The notes under the pieces: model-generated
Databases searched by the model: none
Told to the model about the DNA's origin: nothing
What the model saw: only the letters and a program-made list of their open reading frames with translations
Made by a program: the position numbers and the translations under genes
Source of the DNA: Marasmius tenuissimus
Lineage: Eukaryota > Basidiomycota > Agaricomycetes > Agaricales > Marasmiaceae
Length of the DNA stretch: 64,000 nt
Direction: 5' to 3'
Assembly (NCBI GenBank): GCA_029532415.1
Contig: JAQOTA010000058.1
Span: forward strand, 1,488,001-1,552,000
Shown: one piece after another, positions 57,399 to 64,000 of the stretch
How the letters are laid out: every line of letters begins with the position of its first letter
Numbering within the stretch: the first letter of the stretch is position 1

Positions 57399-58715
57399 AT
57401 GTCTGACTCTGGTCCCGCTCATCCTCCCGGACACTTCACCCAAGATACTCAACCACTCGTACCTCCCGTGCCCGAAGTTCAACCTCTTCCCGATGACACA
57501 GAAGTTGCAACAGTTGGGATGATTAAGGACGCCTTTGGCAGACTCTCGCATGAAATTGCGAGCAGTAGACATATCGCAGAGTCTCAAATCAAACTGGCTC
57601 GTGAAGACGCCACACGAGATCTCTTGAGTCTCAAGGAATTAATCCAGTCCGAATTCGCCAAAGCTGCCACTGAGAAGAATGGTCCCGACCCCGAATCTAG
57701 CCGTGGCCGAGGAAAACGTCCGGCTCGATCACCATCTATCTCACCCTCCCCTAGACGCCACCGTTCCCCCTCTCCTCAACCCCCTAGACCCGAAACTGAA
57801 GCTACCAATGCTTCCGGTAAAGGTTTTGGAGCCGCAAAGTTTAGGGAACCTACCGTTTTTACCGGCAAAGCGGTTACCGTACCAGGTTTCATTCAGGAAA
57901 TCAGGAACGCTCTATACCTCCTTCGAAAGGTCCTCACCACTGGTCGTGAACACAGCATTTACATGACCATGTACTTTGGTGAAGGGTCTCCCAAGGAATA
58001 CCTCACTACAGTCAACATTCGTGACCCCGACCTACTCGATAACTTCGAAAACTTCGTTACGGACTTCAAGGAACATTTTGGTGATCCAAATTTAGCTCAT
58101 ACAGCTTTGACCAAAATTGAAGATTTGAAACAATCCGGCTCCGTTGCGAAATACTACGCCACATTCTCCACGTGGGTTATTCACCTCGAAATCAACGAAA
58201 ACACGAAAATTCGCTATTTCTACCGTGGACTCAAGGATGACCTTAAAGACAACGTTTCTGGAAAGACAGACGCACCTAGCGACAGTCTGAAGAAATATGT
58301 TGATTGGGTCAAGAACATTGACAACCGTATGCAGGAAAGAGTTGTGGAAAAGAAAAGGGATGCCAAAAATGGCAACGGCAATGGCCACTCCAACGGCAAA
58401 CCTAATGGAAACTCTAACGGCAATTCCAATGGTTCGAAATCGAACAAATCCTCCTCCAACAAATCTCCCTCCCACTCTACCCCTTCCACCTCTTCAACTG
58501 CACTTCCACAAGGCGAACCCATGGAAATCGACGCTACTCGCATTGGTCCCCGTGGTCCCCTAACTGCTGCCGAACGTCAACGTCGCAAGGACAAAGGACT
58601 CTGCCTGTACTGTGGACACGCTGGTCACACCATCACCGCCTGTCCCAATATGAGTGAGAAAGCCAAAAAGGCCCTCGACGATAGGATTAAGGCTTCCAAC
58701 TCGGGAAAAGCCTAA
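57399..58715 (+). CDS. gag: Gag polyprotein of the gypsy element
   Basis: 438 residues from ATG 57399. N-terminal linker, a coiled-coil-like stretch (about residues 45-85), an Arg/Ser/Pro-rich part, and the Ty3-type capsid domain (F-R-E-P-T-V-F-T-G, Y-F-G-E-G-S, F-K-E-H-F-G-D-P-N, Y-Y-A-T-F-S-T-W). An Asn/Gly/Ser-rich linker leads to one CCHC zinc knuckle, C-L-Y-C-G-H-A-G-H-T-I-T-A-C, near residue 405. Capsid and RNA packaging. The last codons contain a -1 slippery heptamer before the stop at 58713. Confidence 0.92.
   Translation: MSDSGPAHPPGHFTQDTQPLVPPVPEVQPLPDDTEVATVGMIKDAFGRLSHEIASSRHIAESQIKLAREDATRDLLSLKELIQSEFAKAATEKNGPDPESSRGRGKRPARSPSISPSPRRHRSPSPQPPRPETEATNASGKGFGAAKFREPTVFTGKAVTVPGFIQEIRNALYLLRKVLTTGREHSIYMTMYFGEGSPKEYLTTVNIRDPDLLDNFENFVTDFKEHFGDPNLAHTALTKIEDLKQSGSVAKYYATFSTWVIHLEINENTKIRYFYRGLKDDLKDNVSGKTDAPSDSLKKYVDWVKNIDNRMQERVVEKKRDAKNGNGNGHSNGKPNGNSNGNSNGSKSNKSSSNKSPSHSTPSTSSTALPQGEPMEIDATRIGPRGPLTAAERQRRKDKGLCLYCGHAGHTITACPNMSEKAKKALDDRIKASNSGKA
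58703..58709 (+). promoter_or_regulatory. Candidate -1 ribosomal frameshift heptamer
   Basis: G GGA AAA in the gag frame fits the X-XXY-YYZ rule. The gag stop follows 3 bp after the heptamer. Slipping back one base enters the pol frame, which is open from here through the protease. Confidence 0.7.
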
Positions 58716-61700
58716 CCGAGTGCTACCCCGTCCCTGAGCACTCGGTCAACGCTGGGACACGTTTAACTTCATCACCTGTACCGGGTGCCACCTATACCCG
58801 CCGTTCAAACGGCACCTACATTCTTAATTCGACACTAGCTCCATTATTCATCCACTCTGTCAACTTCGCCTCCAATCACTTTTTTATTCCTGTCCGATTA
58901 CGCCTATCAGATAATAAATTAATTTCCACCTACGCTTTGGTCGATTCAGGCGCCACAAATTCGTGCATCTCAGACAGGTTCTCACAGAGGCACTCCCTTC
59001 CTCGCAGGCAGAAGGATGTACCAGTACCCATTACGGCCGTTGACGACCGACCCATAGCTACTGGGCTGATCACCCAGGACGTTGTGACTAAACTCTCCAT
59101 CTCCTCCCACTCCGAAATTATCTCCCTTGCTGTCGTTTCAGTCAATTACCCTATTATCTTGGGTCTAGACTGGTTAAAACGTCACAACCCAAACATAGAT
59201 TGGGCCGATTCAAGTTTAACCTTATCATGCTGCAATGTTCAAACTCCTACTACGGTACATGCAAAGGGCTACGGTCCTCTGCCCACTCCGCCTACCAAAA
59301 CTACTCCTACACATGGAGACGGCTTCGGTCTCTCTGGTGCTTCCCTCAACTCTTGGATTACGAGCAAATTTCCACGAACTTTTCCGAAAATTGTGATGAC
59401 TGATCCACCCAAATCCTCTCCTACTCCTCCCAAATCCTTTCTCTCTTCATTTGTATCACTCAATGGTACCTCCACTCCTCACTTCTTCCCATCGGCATCT
59501 CAACGCATTACGGACCCACCTCTGAAACCCAATGTCAAGATTTTAGGTCACAAGAAATTCGAGAAATTAGCCAACAAGGACCCTCAATCTGTCTTTCTAC
59601 TTCGCTTTCACGATAACAGCACGTCCGTATACCTGAACTCCTTCTCTGCCGACTCTCCCGACAACCCGAATCCACCTTCTCCTCCAGCTGAACCCCCTGA
59701 CGATTACATGAAATTCGTACCTGACAAATACAAGGACTTTGGAGAAACTGTCTTCAACCCTCAGGAATTCGAAAAACTCCCAGAACATCGTTGGTTCGAC
59801 ATTGGTATTGATCTCGAAGACGGAACCTCGCCTCCTTTTAGCCCCATGTACAAGCTCACACCTCAAGAACGTGAGGCTGTAGCTGAATATGTGCACGCCA
59901 ATCTCAAGCGTGGTCATATCCGCCGTTCGACTTCATCAGCTGGTGCCCCGGTCTTATTCACTCGAAAGAAAACTGGAGAGATTCGCCTTTGCGTGGATTA
60001 CCGAGGATTGAACTCAATCACAAAGAAGAACCGCTTCCCACTCCCTCTCGTCGACGACTTGCTCGATTCCGTGCAAGGCTGCAAAGTCTTTTCAGTTATT
60101 GATCTGAAGAGCGCCTACAGTCACTTACGGATCAAAGACGGCGATGAATGGAAAACGGCTTTTCGAACTCACCTCGGACTTTTTGAACACCTCATCGTTC
60201 CCTATGGTCTCACCAACGCCCCAGCCGCTTGGCAAGCATTCATTCAAGATGTGCTTCGCGATATTTTAGGCCTGGTGTGTGTTGTATACCTTGATGACAT
60301 CCTAATTTTCTCCAAAACCCAGGAAGAACACGACCGCCATGTTCGAATGGTTTTAGACAGACTCCAATCTGCTCACCTCTGCGCTAATGCAAAGAAGTGT
60401 GAGTTTGACAAAGACGAAGTCGAATACCTGGGCTACATCATTAGTGGATCCAGCATTTCGATGAACCCAAAGAAACTCGAAACAATTACCTCTTGGCCTA
60501 CACCTACCAAACTTAAAGAGGTTCAATCATTTCTTGGATTTACGAACTTCTATCGCCGATTCATTCACGACTACTCTCGCATTACCCTTCCTCTCACCTC
60601 CCTTACCAAGAAAGCTTCACAGTTCCTATTTGGATCTGATTGTCTACACGCTTTCGAGGAACTCAAACGCCACTTTACCTCTGCACCACTTCTCACTCAC
60701 TTCGATCCTACTCAGCCGTGTTACGTTCATACCGACGGTTCAGATTTTGCACTTTCAGGAATAATTCAACAAATGGACTCCGACGGACACCTACATCCTG
60801 TTTCCTTCTACTCCCGTAAATTCACACCCGCCGAAATCAACTACGACGTACATGACAAGGAACTCCTTGCTATTGTTGAAACATTCAAGGAACACCGTCA
60901 TTGGCTTTTAGGTTCACCTTACCCGATCTCAGTCATTTGTGACCACAAAAATTTGGTTTATTTCATGACTTCCCGAATCCTCAACCGCCGACAAGCTCGT
61001 TGGGCGATGATTCTCTCAGAATATGACTTTAAACTCGACTGGGCTCCCGGAAAGGACAATCCCGCTGACGCTGCATCGCGTAGGCCCGACTTTACCCTTT
61101 CCCCTGACGACGAACATGTTACAAGTCAACACCAAACGATATTGACGCCCTCCCACATTGAGCGCCTAACCTCCGAATTTGGTGATTCTGATTTTCAAAT
61201 CTCTTCCCTCACTTCCGCACACGCCACCAACGCTCTCACTACCATCTCCATTGACAACTCCGATCTCCTTCAGCGGTTCAAAGACGCCTACAAGGAAGAT
61301 ACCACTTGGAGAGAGGCTATGGTTAATGGCAACTCGGATTTCACCTCCTCTCACGATCTAGTCTTTCACCAAGGACGCTTATACGTCCCTCCCGCAATTC
61401 GTCCCGAAATTTTGTTCACTCGCCACGATTCCGTTATTGGCGGCCATCCAGGTCGTCGAAGGACTGAAAAAATGGTTTCAAGGGATTATTCATGGCCTGG
61501 GATGACGACCTATATACGACGATACTGTGCTGCTTGTGACGGCTGCCCGCGCACCAAATCAGACAGACACAGACCGTACGGACTTCTCAAACCACTCGAG
61601 ATTCCCGAGCGCCCATGGCAACATATCTCAATGGACTTCATCACCAAACTCCCTCCTTCCCATTCCTATGATTCAATTTGGGTGATTTGTGATCGCCTCA

Positions 61701-62902
61701 CTAGAGCGGCACACTTCATTCCCTGTAACGAATCTATCACTGCCTCACAATTGGCCTGGCTCTACCTTGATCGTATTTTTCGACTTCACGGTGTACCCAT
61801 GTCCATTGTCTCTGACCGCGACAAACTCTTCATTTCAAAGTTCTGGAACGAGTTCATGACTCTTCTGCAAACAGATATCAAGACTTCCACAGCCTATCAT
61901 CCACAAACCGACGGACTTACCGAAAGGACAAACCAAACCCTTGAAACATACCTCCGCTCGTACTGCTCATATCACCAAGATGATTGGGTTGACTACCTAC
62001 CTCTAGCAGAATTTTCTTTTAACTCCCATGAAAACTCTTCCACCGGTCATTCTCCTTTCTATGCCAATCTTGGCTACCACCCTCCATTTGATCCTATTAT
62101 ATCAGAACGTTCAACAGTACCCGCTGCTGCCGATCTCATTGCACGCATAAAGTACATTCAAGACGAACTGAAAGCTGAGCTACTGCATGCTCAAGAGTTA
62201 CAGGCGAAATATTACGACAACAACCACCTACCTGCTCCAATCTTTCAACCTGGGCAGCTCGTTTGGCTAAACCGTAGGAACATTAAGACCACTCGTCCTT
62301 CAATTAAACTCGACCATCGCAAGCTCGGTCCCTACCCTGTCGCCGAACGCATACACAATTCCGACGTTTATAGACTCAAGCTCCCATCCTACCTCTCTCG
62401 ACTACACCCAGTATTCCACGTTTCCCTTCTCGAGCCTTATAATGACCCCTCTGAATTCCATCCTCACGCCGATCCCATCCCTGTTGAGATCGAAGACGAG
62501 GCTCTCCAAATCGAGTCCGTTAACGATGTCAGACTTATCGGTCAAAACTTTGAGTATCTCATTCACACCAAGGACTCAGACACCGAACAGGACACTTGGA
62601 TCCCCCTATCAGATATTCCTACATCTTGCAACAACCTCATTGAACGCTTCCACAGACGAAATCCAAAGGCCCCGAAGCCTCATGAATTGTTACTACAACG
62701 AAACCGCACGGAACATTCTTCTTCCCCTATTAATTCCCCAGAAAGCCCGTTACCGCAACCAATCAATATCCACATTCCCCCGCGCGCTCCATCTCCGCCA
62801 CCCGCAAAGCAAGTGGATCCTGTAAAGGAGTACACGCCCCCTACTATGACGACTACTCGATTTGGCCGTATATCTAGGCCAGCGGAACGTCTGAATCTTT
62901 AA
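58703..62902 (+). CDS. pol: Pol polyprotein (protease, RT, RNase H, integrase, chromodomain-like)
   Basis: Frame open from the frameshift site to TAA 62900; there is no suitable ATG near the start, so it is read as a Gag-Pol fusion. Protease active site V-D-S-G-A-T at 58940. Reverse transcriptase: L-C-V-D-Y-R-G-L-N (59990), V-V-Y-L-D-D-I-L-I-F (60280, the YLDD box). RNase H: H-T-D-G-S-D-F-A-L-S-G near 60730 and D-A-A-S-R at 61070. Integrase: zinc-binding H-x-H-C-C (R-H-D-S-V-I-G-G-H-P-G to C-A-A-C-D-G-C, 61420-61550), catalytic S-M-D-F-I-T (61633), S-D-R-D (61815) and T-E-R-T-N-Q (61920). The C-terminal part, about 62480-62680 (V-N-D-V-R-L-I-G-Q-N-F-E-Y-L-I-H-T-K, T-W-I-P-L-S-D-I), resembles a chromodomain. 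Confidence 0.94.
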   Translation, partial: GKSLTECYPVPEHSVNAGTRLTSSPVPGATYTRRSNGTYILNSTLAPLFIHSVNFASNHFFIPVRLRLSDNKLISTYALVDSGATNSCISDRFSQRHSLPRRQKDVPVPITAVDDRPIATGLITQDVVTKLSISSHSEIISLAVVSVNYPIILGLDWLKRHNPNIDWADSSLTLSCCNVQTPTTVHAKGYGPLPTPPTKTTPTHGDGFGLSGASLNSWITSKFPRTFPKIVMTDPPKSSPTPPKSFLSSFVSLNGTSTPHFFPSASQRITDPPLKPNVKILGHKKFEKLANKDPQSVFLLRFHDNSTSVYLNSFSADSPDNPNPPSPPAEPPDDYMKFVPDKYKDFGETVFNPQEFEKLPEHRWFDIGIDLEDGTSPPFSPMYKLTPQEREAVAEYVHANLKRGHIRRSTSSAGAPVLFTRKKTGEIRLCVDYRGLNSITKKNRFPLPLVDDLLDSVQGCKVFSVIDLKSAYSHLRIKDGDEWKTAFRTHLGLFEHLIVPYGLTNAPAAWQAFIQDVLRDILGLVCVVYLDDILIFSKTQEEHDRHVRMVLDRLQSAHLCANAKKCEFDKDEVEYLGYIISGSSISMNPKKLETITSWPTPTKLKEVQSFLGFTNFYRRFIHDYSRITLPLTSLTKKASQFLFGSDCLHAFEELKRHFTSAPLLTHFDPTQPCYVHTDGSDFALSGIIQQMDSDGHLHPVSFYSRKFTPAEINYDVHDKELLAIVETFKEHRHWLLGSPYPISVICDHKNLVYFMTSRILNRRQARWAMILSEYDFKLDWAPGKDNPADAASRRPDFTLSPDDEHVTSQHQTILTPSHIERLTSEFGDSDFQISSLTSAHATNALTTISIDNSDLLQRFKDAYKEDTTWREAMVNGNSDFTSSHDLVFHQGRLYVPPAIRPEILFTRHDSVIGGHPGRRRTEKMVSRDYSWPGMTTYIRRYCAACDGCPRTKSDRHRPYGLLKPLEIPERPWQHISMDFITKLPPSHSYDSIWVICDRLTRAAHFIPCNESITASQLAWLYLDRIFRLHGVPMSIVSDRDKLFISKFWNEFMTLLQTDIKTSTAYHPQTDGLTERTNQTLETYLRSYCSYHQDDWVDYLPLAEFSFNSHENSSTGHSPFYANLGYHPPFDPIISERSTVPAAADLIARIKYIQDELKAELLHAQELQAKYYDNNHLPAPIFQPGQLVWLNRRNIKTTRPSIKLDHRKLGPYPVAERIHNSDVYRLKLPSYLSRLHPVFHVSLLEPYNDPSEFHPHADPIPVEIEDEALQIESVNDVRLIGQNFEYLIHTKDSDTEQDTWIPLSDIPTSCNNLIERFHRRNPKAPKPHELLLQRNRTEHSSSPINSPESPLPQPINIHIPPRAPSPPPAKQVDPVKEYTPPTMTTTRFGRISRPAERLNL

Positions 62903-62919
62903 GAAAAGAATTTTCCCCG

Positions 62920-63543
62920 ATGGAAAAACAGCCGCCCCATCCCCTCCAGTGGTCCATCAAAGTCACTAAACCTGACGGTTCTCATCTTCTCGCACGCGAT
63001 TCTGTTCTCAAATTCATGGAATTGTCATTCTACCTATCACACATACCAAATGAATTCTGGACAACCAAACGATTCAACGAACCAATGTGCATTCCCGCAA
63101 CTGAATTCCTTCCTCATCGCTACCGTTACCACTCTCACACGGACATCATGAACTTCGATCCCCGCTACGCCAAAAGCTCTATTCCCCCTTTTACCCCTGG
63201 CACCTTCTTCTCCTACGTCGAAGACCTACGGTGGAACCCAGAAACACGCTCACTCTATCATGACCCATCCGGTTACGACGTTTGTACCGACCGCCCTTTC
63301 AGCCACTTCAAAGCCTCTTGCATCAGGCTTTACGACGCCAACATATTGCCTAACAACACAGAGGACTTGATCGAAAGTGTGCAACACGAATCTCAATTCT
63401 ACTTCGTTGATGCCGCCACTTTCGCGGACTACTTCATTAACGGCATTCCTCTTCCTGAAGTCTCCGAATTCGGCTGCCTCGACGACTCCTGGACTGAAGA
63501 CTACAGATATGACTCCGACTCAGACTCCGACTCCGACTCGTAG
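62920..63543 (+). CDS. Third ORF of the retroelement, unknown function
   Basis: 207 residues starting ATG 62920, 17 bp after the pol stop and in another frame. The protein opens M-E-K-Q-P-P-H-P-L-Q-W-S and is rich in Phe, Tyr, Asp and His (F-W-T-T-K-R-F-N-E-P-M, F-D-P-R-Y-A-K-S, F-S-Y-V-E-D-L). It ends with a run of Asp-Ser pairs. No signal peptide, membrane segment or known motif is seen, so it does not look like an envelope gene. Base composition and codon use are like pol. It must be made from an internal start, reinitiation or a spliced RNA. Confidence 0.75.
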   Translation: MEKQPPHPLQWSIKVTKPDGSHLLARDSVLKFMELSFYLSHIPNEFWTTKRFNEPMCIPATEFLPHRYRYHSHTDIMNFDPRYAKSSIPPFTPGTFFSYVEDLRWNPETRSLYHDPSGYDVCTDRPFSHFKASCIRLYDANILPNNTEDLIESVQHESQFYFVDAATFADYFINGIPLPEVSEFGCLDDSWTEDYRYDSDSDSDSDS

Positions 63544-63588
63544 ACTCATCATTCTTAATAATATCGCTCCTCCCATATGGTCGAAGCT

Positions 63589-63600
63589 GGTGGGGGACAG
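63589..63600 (+). other. Polypurine tract before the 3' LTR
   Basis: GGTGGGGGACAG lies directly before the TG of the 3' LTR, the place where plus-strand synthesis is primed. It is short and has one T and one C. Confidence 0.6.
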
Positions 63601-63832
63601 TGTCATGATCCGGTCCACTCCTCTCCGCTACCTAGTACTTAGCTTCCGCTCCTCTCCGCTCACAACTACGATACAGCTCGATTCTCCTCTTTTATTTACA
63701 AACTCCTCTCTATCTAAGTATTTAAGCTCTAGTGTTATTAGCTATTCCTTAGTCTAATCAACACAAGTGCTCTTCTCTCCTCACTCTATTAAGAGGCCTC
63801 CTTCTCCGTCTCGCGGCAAGGTGGTCCTCACA
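63601..63832 (+). repeat. 3' LTR
   Basis: Identical by eye to the 5' LTR at 57068-57299. Followed by the second TCGTA target copy at 63833-63837. Confidence 0.95.
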
Positions 63833-64000
63833 TCGTATAGTTCATATCAAATCTCGGATCACCACTTCGGTCGAAGGTCGGGCAGAGGCTAAGCAGCAAG
63901 ACGACGAGAGGCAGGCGAAGTTAGCAGATACTCAAGCCCGGGCTCAGCGGAAGCAGGATCAGGTGGCGGCTGTACGTTCTGCACGTATGGAAGCGGGCCA
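63833..64000 (+). pseudogene. Displaced 3' part of the pogo transposase gene
   Basis: If the element and one TCGTA are removed, the transposase frame passes from G-R (57066) through this segment without a stop: I-V-H-I-K-S-R, then a charged helix rich in Gln, Arg, Ala, Lys (A-E-A-K-Q-Q-D-D-E-R-Q-A-K) and on to the window edge. This fits the C-terminal coiled-coil tail common in such transposases. Its true stop lies beyond 64000. Confidence 0.8.

Larger units (their letters stand above)
57068..63832 (+). mobile_element. Complete Ty3/gypsy LTR retrotransposon
   Basis: 6765-bp element bounded by identical 232-bp LTRs starting TG and ending CA, with a TCGTA target duplication. Order: 5' LTR, primer-binding site, gag, pol (protease, reverse transcriptase, RNase H, integrase), an extra ORF, purine tract, 3' LTR. 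The integrase C-terminus looks chromodomain-like, placing it in the chromovirus group. All frames are open, so it may be autonomous. Identity of the LTRs indicates very recent insertion. It sits inside the transposase gene. Confidence 0.96.

Noticed and set aside
62920..63543. Third ORF as an envelope gene
   Set aside because: No signal peptide, no membrane segment and no Cys pattern of a surface protein.
1..64000. tRNA, rRNA, CRISPR or telomeric repeats
   Set aside because: Looked for T-loop words with paired acceptor stems, repeated spacers and TTAGGG runs; none convincing. A full covariance-model scan was not possible.

Overview
This is nuclear DNA of a filamentous fungus, almost certainly an agaricomycete basidiomycete. 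Genes are dense and broken by many introns of about 45-70 bp with GT...AG ends. Gene families typical of mushrooms are present: tyrosine-kinase-like (TKL) kinases, F-box proteins with long tails, a DUF3074 protein and a FluG-like glutamine synthetase. No tRNA, rRNA or CRISPR array was seen.

Layout. 1-2.2 kb: no recognisable gene. 2.3-7.0 kb: a TLC-domain membrane protein and the AMPK/Snf1 beta subunit. 7.7-9.7 kb: a TKL-type kinase gene (K1) with an internal stop in its N-terminal motif. 12.4-13.6 kb: an intronless DUF5077-DUF3472 gene with a bacterial look. 13.9-17.6 kb: the SSU-processome gene utp21. 18.2-31.9 kb: an accessory block built by repeated segmental duplication. Its unit is the utp21 5' end, a secreted-protein gene and a TKL-type kinase. 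It holds four more kinases (K2-K5), one intact secreted gene, one decayed copy, and several truncated utp21 fragments.

32.7-53.1 kb is conserved housekeeping DNA: a large unknown protein, SKP1, mRNA guanylyltransferase, mitochondrial ribosomal protein bL27m, a DUF3074 protein, a FluG-like glutamine synthetase, a WDR53-like WD40 protein, a Tim17-like protein, a secreted six-hairpin glycosidase, SRP receptor beta and an F-box protein. A MITE-like element lies at 46.8-47.3 kb.

54.4-64 kb: an unknown coiled-coil protein and a pogo-type DDE transposase. The transposase is interrupted near its 3' end by a complete, recently inserted Ty3/gypsy element with identical 232-bp LTRs and a 5-bp target duplication.

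The most interesting system is the kinase family. Each member carries one or two copies of a 19-residue Asn/Gly-rich motif, roughly [TM]-Q-N-[IV]-N-x-G-R-D-x-N-x-N-x-G-x-G-x-[MFY], ahead of a small conserved helical segment and a kinase domain. This resembles the logic of amyloid-signalling proteins such as RIP kinases and fungal prion-motif NLR systems, but nothing here proves assembly. One paralogue (K5) is a predicted pseudokinase and one (K1) has a nonsense codon in its first motif. The retroelement is also notable: it shows a -1 frameshift heptamer, a Tf1-like self-priming arrangement, and a third ORF of unknown function after pol.
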